Under the pieces are notes generated by a model. The model made no database searches. It was not told where the DNA came from and saw only the letters and a program-made list of their open reading frames with translations. From contig JAJEKB010022026.1 of the NCBI GenBank assembly GCA_022393335.1, forward strand, positions 18,172 through 82,171: 64,000 bases of DNA, read 5' to 3'. This stretch comes from Macrotrachela quadricornifera. Lineage: Eukaryota; Rotifera; Eurotatoria; Philodinida; Philodinidae. How positions within the stretch are numbered: the stretch's first letter is position 1; the number at the start of each line of letters is the position of its first letter. The translations under genes were made by a program, and so were the position numbers. Shown here in pieces: positions 50,751-62,743 of the stretch.

Positions 50751-51582
50751 AGTAAAAATTAAGAAATTAATCTACAAAAATAAAAATGAAAAACATAGTT
50801 TGATTTACTATTCATTTTGTATTAAAAAGATTTTCACTATTGAATATTCGAATCAATTCAATGAATAATAAAGATAATGGTTGATCTAGTAATCGCTTAT
50901 TCTTAACTGAATGTAAACATAGAAAATGACGAAGCATCCGACTAAATTATACATAGAGAAATATGTGACTGACAAAATAAATCGAGAAAGAAAAGGAGAA
51001 TGTACATCGATAAAAAAACAAAGAATGTTATTCATTGGTACACTATGAATGCAACGAAATAATTCGACAACATAGCGCAAGTTAAGTAAGGGTGAATTCT
51101 CGTTTCGTCGAGAAGTAATTAGTATCAAAGTACATACTTCAAAGAATTTCAAAGCCGGATGCAGCAACATACTTAATATATTGTTCAATTTGGAGTCATG
51201 ATTTTTATTCTTTCATATTGTATCAGTAATGAATAAATAAATACGCACAGTACCCTTTTTTTTGAAACATTCTCCTGCTCCTAACTTACATTATTTTACA
51301 TTGAATTATTGATGTTTCGAATTGAATATAAAAGATTCACCAATTGGTGATACAACGAAATATAATACACAAAATGTATGGCCAGTTGAGCATGCTAATT
51401 GTATTATCGATAGATATTCTTAGACAGCAATTTGATTTTGAGAATAATCATACTAAAACATTACATTTTTTTATATTAAATTTGATGCTATATGGAACAC
51501 CGATATATGTAACCTATGAGCAAAAAAAAAGATGTAATGATGGAACGCGATCAAATATTTTAAAAAATCTTAATGCAACATA
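50751..51582. other. intergenic, nothing recognised
   Basis: AT-rich DNA upstream of the zinc-ribbon-like gene. The open frames at 50886-51188 (minus) and 51344-51583 (plus) have no recognisable feature. Confidence 0.4.
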
Positions 51583-51696
51583 AAAGACAAAGAACATAAG
51601 AAAATTATTTAGACGAACAAGTACAACAAATTATTTTATGTTTTTTGTTGTGTACACAATTGGTATTGTTACAGCTTAATTTATTAGCACTTATAT
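51583..51696 (-). pseudogene. truncated duplicate of the zinc-ribbon gene's last exon
   Basis: Aligns over ~110 bases with the terminal exon and 3' flank at ~49010-49125 (shared blocks gtacacaatt, tattagcact, tatatg/taatatg). The similarity stops abruptly at the boundary of the inverted-repeat element that begins at 51698, so the copy was cut by that insertion or deletion. It is also diverged in codons and cannot encode a protein alone. Confidence 0.65.
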
Positions 51697-51697
51697 G

Positions 51698-52412
51698 TAG
51701 ACATGCACCAGTTCCAGTTGACTGGGTGCCAGTCGGACTGGGTATTAACTTAGCTGAATTATATCATTCAATGACTAGTACTTTTTATGTAATATATTTT
51801 TATAATTCGAATATGGAGTTGCTAAACTGTCGATGCGAAGTGTAATATTAGTTTATTGGATGGTCATTTGTATTATCACATGTTCATTCGTTGCTATTTA
51901 TCAGAAAAATGGATAATTCATTATATGTTAATTATACTTTTGTCAGAAACGCAATCACCGACAGTTCTTTTCTAAATAGAATTCATTATTTTCCAAATTT
52001 TTTGGCCTTTTGATAATAACTTAGTATCAAGCAGGAAGACAGAATTAACTATAATTACCAAAACATACTCTTAGTAAGGGATGAAAAAACGTAACCGTAA
52101 GTGATAAAAAGGTTATTTACCAGCGATACCATTAATATCAGCCTTGGAAATTGACTAGTCCACACTCATAACAACCAGATACCCAATTTTTCTGTGAATT
52201 TAAATTGAAATTCTTTATTCAACAGATACATTTGCTATGCAGTTACATAGATATAATTTATCTCTAAGAACCCAAGCAATGAGTGTTGTCGATATCCAAC
52301 TACAAAAGAAGATAACTCAAAATAACAATATACACAGAGACCCAGTCCTGACTGGGACCGAGTCGGACTGGTACCCAGTTCACCAGTCATGACTGGGACT
52401 GGTGCATGTCTA
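51698..52412. mobile_element. ~715-bp element with 21-bp terminal inverted repeats
   Basis: Begins TAGACATGCACCAGTTCCAGT and ends with the near-perfect complement (one mismatch). Inside the termini, ACTGGGT/GTCGGACTGG words recur on both sides. No transposase frame and no clear target duplication, because the right flank is another repeat. The TAGAC start is compatible with hAT-type ends, but the class is uncertain. Confidence 0.8.
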
Positions 52413-52735
52413 TGCCGCATCTCCCTGTGGAGAAGTGCGGGAGATGCGGCATCTCCCGTATCGGCGTCTCCTGATAAAATTTTTTTTTTAATTTTTAGCT
52501 TAGGACCCCACCGGGAGACGCGTCTCCCTCAGGAGATGCCGCATCTCCCGCACTTCTCTACAGGGAGATGCGGCATCTCCCGCATCGGCGTCTCCTGATA
52601 AAATTTTTTTTTAAATTTTTAGCCTAGAGTTCCAGCAGGAGATGCCGTATCTTCAAACATCTCCACAGGAGATGCGGTGTCTACAGGAAATGCGGCATCT
52701 CCAGCATCTCCCTACACTTCTCCAGCATGCCCGAT
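52413..52735. repeat. GC-rich tandem repeat, ~124-bp unit
   Basis: The block GAGATGCGGCATCTCCCG followed by TCGGCGTCTCCTGATAAAAT occurs at 52441 and again at 52565, with a degraded third unit after 52640. The units are rich in the palindrome GGAGATGCCGCATCTCC. Composition is unlike the surroundings. Confidence 0.8.
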
Positions 52736-53728
52736 TTCCTGGATATGTGACACTGCTGCTATTTTGTACAAACATACAAATATTTTGAACCAAATTCAAA
52801 ACTTTTATTTATGGAGCACAGAAAACTTTCATTCTGAGGATTCTTTTCACATCTATAAAAATCTGTGCTTTGTAATGTGAGCAAATATTTTCAGCTCAAG
52901 TCTCAGTGTTTTTCAAAAACCAGTATTTTTTTACTAGTATCTCTGAATCTCATTGTGACCTTCTAGCAAAACTGGTTGACCAACCATACAATTTTCAAAT
53001 AATAATGTATTGCAACATTTTGTCTTCCGACATTCAGTCCGGTCACCCAATTACAAGATCAAATTAAGCAGATATTCAACAGAAAGAAATTGTAGTATTT
53101 TTCAAGATTTTTACATGTTTATTTGTTCAGAACGAGACAAAATTATCAGAAATGGCGATGCACTGATATTAGATTGATGCCCTCAATCAAAAAAAATAGA
53201 ATAAAATCTTAAAAGTCTTTAAAAAAAAAAATCTAAATTTATTCCAAGTTTATATATAAGTTACTGGCAGGTTTAAACTACAGAAATGATTTATCGTCTT
53301 ATCCGAAAAAAAATATAAATTACAGAGTTAAAATGTTAATTCAAATTTAGTCATTATAAAATTGTTTTTCTTTTTGTATGATAAGATAATTTAAATCAGC
53401 AACAATTTTTTCATTAAAAGCTGCTTTTATTTTTGATCATTAACGAAAAAAATTTCAAATTTAGTTTTTAAGTCGAACTGAAGTTTTAAATAATTGAAAA
53501 ATATATTTTTCAAATTCAACCGTAATTTAAATTTCTAGAAAAACTTTTTAAAATCAAATCTAAATTTAAAAAAATTTATAAAATTTCACTAGAGAAAATA
53601 CGTAAAATAGCAGTATTTCCAGAATTTTTTCAAAATAATTTTTATGTATATAGAATTAAAATAAAAATTTAGTCTCAAGTGAAAAAATTAAGATTTTGAA
53701 CATGAAAATGGTATAGAATGGCATGACA
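52736..53728. other. intergenic, nothing recognised
   Basis: AT-rich DNA with no gene or clear repeat. Confidence 0.4.
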
Positions 53729-53797
53729 TATCTAGCTCGGTAAGCTGATCGGTATGTATACTGAAGGTCTAGAGATCGATATTCTATGTATTCATTT
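53729..53797 (+). ncRNA. tRNA-Phe-like relic or tRNA-derived SINE head
   Basis: Contains an A-box-like TAGCTCGGTAAGCTGATCGG, then ATACTGAAGGTCT resembling the anticodon loop of tRNA-Phe (GAA), then a B-box-like AGATCGATATTC that can form a five-pair arm with a seven-base loop. The outer ACATA and TATGT pair. The spacing between anticodon and T arm is too short for a normal tRNA, so this is a degenerate tRNA or SINE fragment. Confidence 0.28.
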
Positions 53798-53819
53798 ATC
53801 TTCTATTCTATTTAGAAAT

Positions 53820-54345
53820 CCGGTAAAGATCCTGCCAAGAAACTGGTAACATCCTGAAATAAATTTAGTACAATACTACGAAGATCCTATCAAGAAATGT
53901 GGCGAGATTCTTAAGGAAACCAAGATCGATTCCTGATAGATCTTGCCAAAAAATTTGATTACATCTTGAAGGAAAGCGAGGTGAATCCTAAAAGTTAGTA
54001 CCAAGAATCCTTTATTTTTAATTTTGAGTTATTGAAATCCTGTCAGGATCCTAGAATTTCGTGGCTACATATTTCTTTCAGGAATCAGTGGTTTCCTGGC
54101 TCTATCTTAGTTTGAAAACTAATGGTAAACTGATCAGGATCTTAGAAAAACTTGCTTTGAATCTTGACAGTATTGTATAATTCTCTGGCTACACACTTCT
54201 TTCAAGATTTATCCATTTTCTGGCTAAAACTTTCTCCAAAAGCGATGATAAACTTATCAGGATCCTCGATAATCTTGTTTTAAATCTTGGCAGGATTCTT
54301 GAAAAACAATTTCGACACACTTTCAGGATTTAGTCGTTTCCTCAG
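53820..54345. repeat. degenerate tandem and inverted repeat, ~126-bp period
   Basis: The phrase tggctacatatttctttcagg recurs in altered form at ~54062, ~54188 and ~54312, each followed by a tttcctgg-like word. The block GATCCTGCCAAGAAAC (53828) has an inverted counterpart CTTGGCAGGATT (54286). Probably an old fold-back or satellite unit. Confidence 0.55.
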
Positions 54346-54658
54346 AAAAAAATAGCGAATCCTTCGCAGATTCTGACCATATCTGTACCGGATCTGCCAC
54401 TGAAATATCAAAGATTTTCCCTAGGGATCTTTCATTTTTATTAAACAAGGAAAAATCGTGATTACATAAGAAAAATATGAAAATGAATAATAGAACACAG
54501 GTGTCTGTATATTCAAGTGACCAATCAGCCATAAAAATCATAATCTCAGAAAGGCTAGACGGAATCGTATTACGAAACGTTTGGAAATCATATAATACGA
54601 TCAAGAGTAAGACTTCTGAGATTAGGATTTTGGTTGGATTTAGTAAGATCAACGGTAT

Positions 54659-57600
54659 CAGACTTGGCACCGGACCGGCCGGTCCGGTCCGGTCCAACCC
54701 GGTCCAACTTTTCAGACCGGCCGGTTTTTACCGGTTTTTGCCGGTTTTTTTTCTCATTTTTAGGAGATAATACACGATTGTTCTATATGTGTTATACATT
54801 ATAATATATTAAAATATCATGTTCATAATCAAAAATTTAGCTGTGAGATATGAGAAAGACAATATATGAACTCAGTACTGCATTATTTTCACAGCATTAT
54901 ACAATGTTGTAAGTCTATTCTCGCATTTTTTAATGGTTCCCAGATAATAAGTATCTGTACATTGGGATTTCATGCTGTAGTCCTGTATTAAAGTGATGAA
55001 CAATAAGACTTCGTATTTTTAAGAGTCTTCCTCATAGTCATTGAATAATTTGCATTCTCTTTTGCTGTATATATTGCTTATCTTTGCTAATTTAGATTAG
55101 ATATGGTTAGTCTATAGCTTATTATTGCTTAGATATATTTCTTATTGTGTGATTCTTATGAAGGCCATAATATTTGTCTGAATATAGTTTTACTCTCGTT
55201 TTTTCGTTCAATTTATGTTTTTCACAATATTTGGACATATTTTCTTTCTTAGCAAATTGTTGCAAAACATTAAGATGAAATTGATTTTTACAAATGAGGA
55301 ATATACGCCTAAATGCGTAGTTTAACTACAGAATTATTCTTTCTTTTTTTTGTCTAAATTGAAACTAATTTTCAAGGGCAGAGCGGACGAAAGGAAAATA
55401 GGTAATGTATTTTCCTTTTGTTTCAGTGTAACCGCGTAATTATCGCCCGTTTCACCCTTGATAATTAAAAAGAAAAAGAGCAGAAAGAAGTCAATTATGA
55501 TACTCATACATACGCAATTAAGGCTATGTTTCTTTATTGTAAATCAATTCTATCTTTTTTTTTTTGAAACAGTCTGCCGATGAAGAAAATGTCCGTCGGA
55601 ATATCAAGAAAAATATAAATTAAATGATAAGGGAAAGTAAAACAAATGTCACACAAAACATTTTCTCAGAAGTTATACAATCATGATTGATCCTGATAAC
55701 TTGAAATGTAGCCAAATTGAAACTAAGTTAAAATTAAAACAATTCATTTTAATAAAAAATGCTAAAGGAAATTCTGCAACGTGGTCAAATGATATTTCTT
55801 TAGTGGGAAGATTTAATGAAAATGGCGAAGAGGAAATTTTTGAAGGATATGCAGCCTGGTAAGTTTATGTCACTTTTTTCTATTCTTGCAATAGCTAACT
55901 TCACAGTGTGATTGTTCATTTTTAGCAATTACTGCTATTCAACGTATAGAACTCATAGTACAAAGGATAAACATGGACAAAGAAAAAACTATGGACTTAA
56001 TTCTATACATAAACATTTAAAAGAATGTTCATATAAATTAAAAAATAATTCATCTGGAATTTCGTCATCATCAACAATCAATACTTTACGACAAGCACCA
56101 CCATTACTTCAAACATTTATACCAAAATTTACTTATAATAAAAATAAAATTTCGAATAAATATCAAGAAAAATAAAAAGATGCCGAATTGAAATTCGTTG
56201 TTGCTGGATCACATAGTTTTAATACACTTGAAAACAATGGTATCTTGGAATTGTTACAATTGGGTATCGAAATTGGAAGTCATTATGGAATGTTAGACAT
56301 ACATGATATTTTTTACGGTCGTAAAACAATTCGTGAATATTCATTAACAAAATTTGATGCATATGTTAAGTCAATAAGAAATATTCTCGATGAACCAATA
56401 AAAGAACATTGTTTAGCAGCAACTTGTGATATATGGACTGATGATTATGCTAAAAGATCTTATTTAGATTTTACTGTATTTTGGACAACCAAAGAATATG
56501 AATTAAAACATTCACTATTGCGATGCAAATATTTCGAAGAAGAATCAAAAACAGCAGTGAATATTTGGCAAGAATGTAAGTAAAGTGCATGCTCATCTCT
56601 ACAATTATTTTATTAGTTTCTACTTAAACTTATATTTTTTTATATTTAGTAAAAATTATTTTTGATTCATTTGATTTATCTTATGGAGATACACCAGTAA
56701 CTACTGATTCTGGTTCCAACATTGTTGCTGCATTTAAAATTACAGATGAAACAAGATTACCTTGTATGGCACATCGATGTAATTCAGTTCTTGAAACAGC
56801 TTGGGATAAAACAATAAAAACACATAAAGATTTTGAAATTTTTTGTACGTGTATTAAAGATTTAAGAAAATTCATCAATAAAACCTGTGGAATACAAGAT
56901 AAATTGCTACGATCAATTAAGAGTAATAGTGGAACCCGTCCGTGGAGATCTTATTTTCAAGTCCACGATTCACTAAATGCTTCATTTACAACATTAACTC
57001 CAATTTTAAGTGCACGAAATGAACAACTTCGTGTGTTTTATATTAATACAGTTTTATTGGTTGATATTGTTGATTTAATGAAACAATTTTCATTAATATT
57101 CGATCATTTAGAATTTTCTAATTGTCCAACATTACAGAATGTAGTTCCTAGTTATTACAAGATGGCAAGTTATTGTGAAATTAAGACAGATACACAAGAA
57201 AAATACATAATTAACACATTGAAATCTTCAATATTGAAAGCATTGGATGATAAGTATTGGTGTTCTATTACTATATTACATTGGATTTCTACTTTTTTAG
57301 AGCCAACGTTCAAATCTTTATCATTTGTTCATGACAAAAAGGATCGAGCAAAACGTTTTAATGAAATACAAAAAGGATTATATGTATTAGCTGGTGATGT
57401 ATTAACAACTTCTGACAATGATCAACAGATATTAACCACATCAATTGCTTCTATTAGCTCAACTTCACCACCTCAAAAAAAACATAAAAACGATCCTTTT
57501 GCTGATATTCGTCAACAATCAGCAAATTCATCTTCAACGTCGTCAAAAACAACATTGGAATCGTTAAACATTGAGCTTGATCAAGAACTTCGGTTATATA

Positions 57601-58726
57601 AGAATATGACATTAGATGATAGTTTTGAATATGATAACAATCCTTTATTGTTTTGGAAACAGCAGCATAGTAATTTACCATTGCTGGCTAAAATAGCCAG
57701 ATCAATTTTTGCAATACAAGGTAAGATGTTCCTTTGATATAAATATTTTCCAGATTCAGTAGTAAAGAGATAGGATAAAGTTATATATTTTACTTTGCTT
57801 AAATCTTATGTATTATTCTCAATTATCTTTTATTGTTGCAGCATCATCTAGTGAAAGTGAGCGACACTTCTCAATTGCTGGTGGAATAGTGAATGAACAA
57901 CGAAGTAATCTTGATTCTGATTGTGTTGAAGCCTTAGTTGTACTCAAAGAAGCTTATATTAATAATTTATGGCCTAAAGAACAATGATATTACTATTGTA
58001 GTCAATGTCTGATTAAAACAAAAGAAAATATTACATTTTCATTTATATATGTATATATAATTATTTTGTGAATTACGTAGGATATTGTTTCATATGTGCG
58101 CCAATTATAATGTTGTTGTAAATTATAATCAAAGATAATGAAAGGTTTTGTTTAATGTTATTTTCTTTTCTTTAACTATTATTTAATAAAGAAGAAATAT
58201 TTTTAAAAAGTTCTAATGACTCACAGAATAAAAGACTTGCAATTATTTGGTCATAATCGTAACTACTTCAATTTTTTGAGATAGTTCACCTTCACTTAGA
58301 AATGTTTTAGATTTGTCATAAGTGGTTTCTTTTCTTTTCCTCCAAATTTCACTAATCATAGACTATTTTTATTTATACAAAACAGTTCTTTATGTCCGGT
58401 AATTCCTTGAATTTATACAAATGCCATAAGATACAAATCTTCAATATGACAAAAACTTCACTCATACCTGATTTAAACATCGTTTTTTGTCACAATCATA
58501 AGTATATTGAAACCTATATAATATTAATTGAGTTAGTATCTATTATACCTTCAATAATAACCACATATAACTTTTTACCAGTCAAATTATACTATAAAAT
58601 CGACCGGTTTTTGCCGGTCCAGTGACATATGTAGACCGGCCGGTTACCGGCCGGTCCGGTCCGGTTGAAAAGGTCAGACCGGCCGGTCCGGTCCGGTCCG
58701 AAAAAACTGGACCGGTTCCAACTCTG
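54659..58726. mobile_element. 4.07-kb hAT transposon
   Basis: The right end is CCGGTTCCAACTCTG, identical to the right terminus of the 408-bp element at 38706-39113. The left end (CAGACTTGGCACCGG) has two mismatches. Both subterminal regions are packed with CCGG/GGCCGG words that may be transposase-binding sites. A BED/hAT transposase gene fills the centre. No matching 8-bp flanks are seen (AACGGTAT versus ATAGGGGT), so the duplication has decayed or the ends are recombinant. A TA-flanked MITE lies one base beyond the right end. Confidence 0.9.
55683..57987 (+). pseudogene. hAT-family transposase with BED finger, one in-frame stop
   Basis: Four exons: 55683-55858, 55926-56575, 56650-57720, 57842-57987 (681 codons). 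A BED-type zinc finger begins at the exon 1/2 junction (C59-x2-C62, then H..H-x3-C at 87-93). The hAT RNase H core shows TCDIWTDD (first Asp ~227) and VTTDSGSN (Asp ~295), followed by the CMAHR motif. The C-terminus has the hAT dimerisation signature SERHFSIAGGIVNEQRSNLD. Codon 142 is TAA (56173-56175), within the linker after the finger, while the frame continues perfectly on both sides, so inactivation is recent or the stop is a single read-level change. The enzyme would cut and paste elements with the CAGAGTTGGAACCGG termini. Confidence 0.88.
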
Positions 58727-58729
58727 ATA

Positions 58730-58907
58730 GGGGTCGCTCGAGGATAACGTAATCTAAAATAGGAGAATTTTCTACAGACCTGTCTAGTAAAAAATATTAA
58801 TGATTACGTTATCAGGGAGGGGTAGGGTACGCGAAAGTTGACAATTGATAACATGAGGAGGATCAAAATGGCCAAAAATTGGATAACGTAATACTTGAAT
58901 GATCCCT
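58730..58907. mobile_element. ~178-bp TA-flanked MITE
   Basis: Termini GGGGTCGCTCGAGGATAACG and, inverted, AGGGATCATTCAAGTATTACG, with TA at 58728-58729 and 58908-58909. ACGTTATC-type words recur inside. It fits a Tc1/mariner-related non-autonomous element inserted next to the hAT terminus. Confidence 0.65.
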
Positions 58908-59021
58908 TATAGCAGGAAACAAATGATTTTTTTGTACATTTATACTTTATTTCAGAAAAACATTTTCTGAGAAATAACAATGTAGCGTTATGAAATATTG
59001 TATTTTATTATTGCAGCGATT

Positions 59022-59117
59022 TGCCCATGCAATGATTTGTCCGCGACGATTTGTCCGCGACGCTTTGTCTTGCAACGAATTGTCTTACAACGATTTGTCT
59101 TACAACGATTTGTCTTG
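59022..59117. repeat. 15-bp minisatellite
   Basis: About six units of the type GATTTGTCTTACAAC (variants with ccgcgac, tgcaac). Codon-phase periodicity makes an artefactual Cys/Thr-rich open frame. Confidence 0.8.
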
Positions 59118-60698
59118 CGACATTCTGTCAGATCACCCTATGTAGCTTCTCATATATAAATAAGATCGATTTGTGGATCCAATGTGGAGACTCAACTGCT
59201 TCCATACCTCTGGAGCTGTTTTCATCATTAGTTAAAAATAACACTTAGTCGCCATATTGTTTCTTAAATTAATCTACAATAAAGAGCAAATCACTTAATT
59301 TTATATAATACAACAAATTTACCCATACAATTTATAAGTGAGTCGATCTAAACAGAGAAAACAAATATGTTTATTTTCTATTAGTAAAACTTACCCATAA
59401 TTTGATATAAAGATGGTTTTCAGATAAAACACTAGTTAATTTGGATTAGATGATAAATGTATCCACGACTCCCATATTGAAGTCACTCTATAATAGAAAA
59501 GAAGTTCGTTTATTTGAATACAACAAACTTAATAGTTAATTTGTAGGATTTCGGAAAATATTGGGTTCGGCAGTGTTGTCATCAAACCTAAAACTATATA
59601 CAATTAATTAATTAATTAATTAATTAGGATACTAGTTTATCAAAAAAGTCCTTACTTGATTATGCGCATTCGGATGTGCAGAATGTCTTCCACAATATAA
59701 CAAGACATTCGCACAGATACTTAATCTTAAAACATCTTCTATATGATGGTAATTTTTCATGAATTTACTCGTATATATATAACCTGCACCAGCAAAACAA
59801 AACAGTGAATGAGTAGTGGACAAAAAGATTCTGTCAGTTATAAACGCATCCTTAAAGGTACTATAAATAATTTTTTGAGGGCTAACTTGAAGTACCATTA
59901 GTAACTTTTCGAAGGCTATCTCAGAATAGTATACGGCTTGTCCGCAGGTAACGCACTCACTATTTTGACAACTTTCCATCTTAATTTCTCTCGAATAACT
60001 AAATATAGAGCTCTGAAATTTGATGTGTACCTACATGCTACAAAGCTGTTTGACACCCAAAATTTTCACTTCAACTGACTTCATGGTTCGCGTTTTACAA
60101 GAAAAATACATGCCGATAAGGCACTCACAAAAAAGACCCTCTTTTTGACAGTGATGCCAAAGATCATTCATTTTCCACAAATGCGTACGTTATAATGACA
60201 TATGATTCAGAACAAGTTTGTAGTAGACAGTTTGGGCTATCTGCTGGATACAAGACATCTTCCAAAATGTTGGCTTATTGTTGAACTACATACCGATTAT
60301 TGTGGTAACGCACTCACTTTTTTTTATCGAACGTATTTAACGTGCTATTGTCACAATCTTCACAAAAAACAGGAGATGATCTATCAACACCAAACTGTAG
60401 ATTTAACACCAAAACGACTAGGAATATTTTCATTTTTGATCAAAACCAAAACACTGATCGAGATATGGAGGGAGACAGAAGTGCATTTTTGAAGTGATTT
60501 TGCACAGAAATGCTTCATTTTGGCTGGGAACTACTATTTACTCGTGGAATATTGAAAAACAAACCAGACAGGTCGACGCAAAATATGCGAAAACCTATTT
60601 AAAAACTTGAACTGAACACAATTGGTTGTACTGTAAACGAGAAAATCAGCTCGCTAGTTTAATAATGCTGGTTGACCGTTAGCCGGACAAGCCGTATA
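59118..60698. other. repeat-derived region without a supported gene
   Basis: Contains a copy of an 88-bp repeat (59141-59228) found again at 61291-61378, a (TTAA)n run near 59605, and the word aacgcactcac near 59950 and 60307. The 115-codon minus frame at 59632-59979 (MESCQNSECVTCG...) overlaps these repeats and has codon use unlike the real genes here. Confidence 0.45.
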
Positions 60699-61211
60699 GC
60701 ACTTTAAAAAAAATAGGAGCTTTACCGAACTCCCAAAAAAGGTTCGGCAGATGTGGAAAAGATTGGAAATATGTTGAGGATTTGAAAAAATGAATAAAAA
60801 AATCTGCAAAACCTTTAAAGGATCTTCTCCTGGATACACGGGAAGATCCTTTTTGTCTCGAAAGATTTTTAAGTTTCGTACAGCAAAAAACCGGATTTGT
60901 AGGCATATACGAAACCTTCAAAGTTTCGTATTTACCCTTATGGTTTCGCACTGGGTTTTGTATAAAACCATAATATTTAATACGAAACTTTGAAGGTTTT
61001 GTATATGCCTACAAATCCATTTTTTAGCTGTACGAAACTGAGAAAGGTTTCGAGACAAAAAGGATCTTCCCGTGTATCCAGGGGAAGATCCTTTAAAGGT
61101 TGTAGATTTTTTTATTTGTTTTTTCAAACTCTCAACATATTTCCAATCTTTTTCACATCTGCCGAACCTTTTTGGGGGGTTCGGGTAAAGCTCCTATGTT
61201 TTTTAGAGTGC
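60699..61211. mobile_element. ~513-bp palindromic element
   Basis: Left GCACTTTAAAAA...AGGAGCTTTACCGAACTCCC is mirrored on the right by the complement ending TTTTTTAGAGTGC. Inner blocks (GGATCTTCTCCTGGATACACG; GTAGGCATATACGAAACCTT) pair as well, to a centre near 60955. Overlapping frames on both strands are a consequence of the palindrome. Non-coding fold-back. Confidence 0.85.
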
Positions 61212-61355
61212 AGTTGAGTCTCCAGATTGGATTCATAGATCGATCGTATTAATATATGAAAAGCTACATAGAATTCGTAAACAAATTCTATATAGCTTTT
61301 CATATATAAATAAGATCGATTTGCGGATGAAATGTGGAGACTCAACTGCTTCCAT
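61210..61355. mobile_element. ~146-bp palindromic element
   Basis: Termini GCAGTTGAGTCTCCA and TGGAGACTCAACTGC; the centre pairs TATGAAAAGCTA with TAGCTTTTCATA. It abuts the larger palindrome. Its right half plus 23 bases of flank is repeated at 59141-59228. Confidence 0.8.
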
Positions 61356-62020
61356 ACCTCTGGAGCTGCTGCCGTCATCAACTATTGGGTAAATGACAAA
61401 AGGTTCAGTGCGAATAAGCTCGTACGAAACTTTTTTTCAGTTAGTGTGAAAAGTTTAGTACGAAACTGTTCCTACGAAACCTCTTTTCAATCTCGCCTAA
61501 AAAGTTCAGCATGAAACCTTCTCTACAGAACCTTGTTTTGAGTTTTTTATGGAAAAGTTTAGTACTGAACGTTTGATACGAAACCTTTTCTGACCTCTCC
61601 AGATGGGAGTTTCATATTGAACAAGCTGAATTTATGATTATAATTAATAGAACTAAAATTTTCGATAGGTTGTTTCATTAGTGTAAAAAAATTCATACTT
61701 TCTAAGATGCCTATCTAATACGTGACTTTCTACACAAAGAATCTCAAAAGATATGAATATTGGATGAAATGAAGCATATTTTGAATTTTATATTGATCTC
61801 TTCTGCTAACTTTATGCTGACGAAAGTTTGAAATTTTGATCGAATATCAAATCTATATTGTTAATAAGAAATGAACAATATTTAATGCAAAAACATTTGT
61901 TGGAAATCATTGAATGGTAAAAAAAATATAGATAAACTATAACAACTATGACTCTTACTGAAAATTCTTTTGTACTATCTTCTTTATTGTCTACAATATC
62001 AACTATGTATGTTACTTTTT
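61356..62020. other. intergenic with short degenerate repeats
   Basis: Between 61400 and 61590, phrases like agtacgaaac and aaaagtttagt recur four to five times in a loose ~60-bp array. No gene seen. Confidence 0.4.
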
Positions 62021-62200
62021 GGTGTACTCAAAAAGTGAGTACACTTCTAAAATCGGTGAGTGTGTCCGACCGTTTACACGATAACTCTAGAAAACTACAT
62101 CCGATTGAGCTGAAATTTTGTACACAGAATTGTCTGATCAATATCTCGGTCGAGTTCGAAGATGAGAATGATCGGCCTAGAAATGGTTGAGTTATCGAAA
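62021..62200. repeat. dispersed repeat copy 1
   Basis: Shares a series of blocks (TACTCAAAAAGTGA, ACACTTCT, AATCGGT, AGTGTGTC, GACCGTTT, CAATATCTC) with 63011-63190 in the same orientation. Divergent non-coding repeat. Confidence 0.7.
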
Positions 62201-62404
62201 AAATTGTCATTATTGACCATACCATCTCTGAGGGGGGTACAGGGATTTTTTCAAGAAAAAAATTTTTCTCAGAATCATTTAGAAATTATGTGATTCAACT
62301 CAGTTTTTAACGCTGATTCCGAATGTGACATTAGTTTTGAACCAAACTGTAGTCTTCTGACGAAACATCACCTAAAAAAGGTCTCAAATGCACAAAATTT
62401 GTAT

Positions 62405-62743
62405 GAGGGAATCCATGGAAAACGTCCCACGATATACATGACCATCTCAGAATTGGTTCAAACTTTCAGGGTTTATAGAGCTCGACGAGCTGATCATTTT
62501 GGTATAAAATAATACTAGGTTTGAATGTACTTTCGCTTAAAAAAACCAAGTTTTTCTAGTTTTATCATATTTTATGCTACATTCATATAACTGTATTTTG
62601 GCTTGTTTTAAACGAAAATACATTCAAACCTAGTATTATTTTATACCAAAATGATTAGCTCGTCGAGCTCTATAAACCCTAAAAATTCGAGCCGATTCTG
62701 AGATGGTCGACGTAAATGCGGTACGTTTCCCGTGGATTCCCTC
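62405..62743. mobile_element. ~339-bp palindromic element
   Basis: The left GAGGGAATCCATGG is mirrored by CCGTGGATTCCCTC. Inner blocks GACCATCTCAGAATTGG, TTATAGAGCTCGACGAGCT and TAATACTAGGTTTGAATGTA each have a complementary partner on the right. The centre is near 62570. Non-coding. Confidence 0.85.

Noticed and set aside
59632..59979. 115-codon minus-strand frame starting MESCQNSECVTCG
   Set aside because: It overlaps repeat words shared with 60307, has codon use unlike the real genes, and shows no domain.
60654..61127. Several frames on both strands with near-identical protein text
   Set aside because: Direct result of the 513-bp palindrome, which gives the same reading on both strands.
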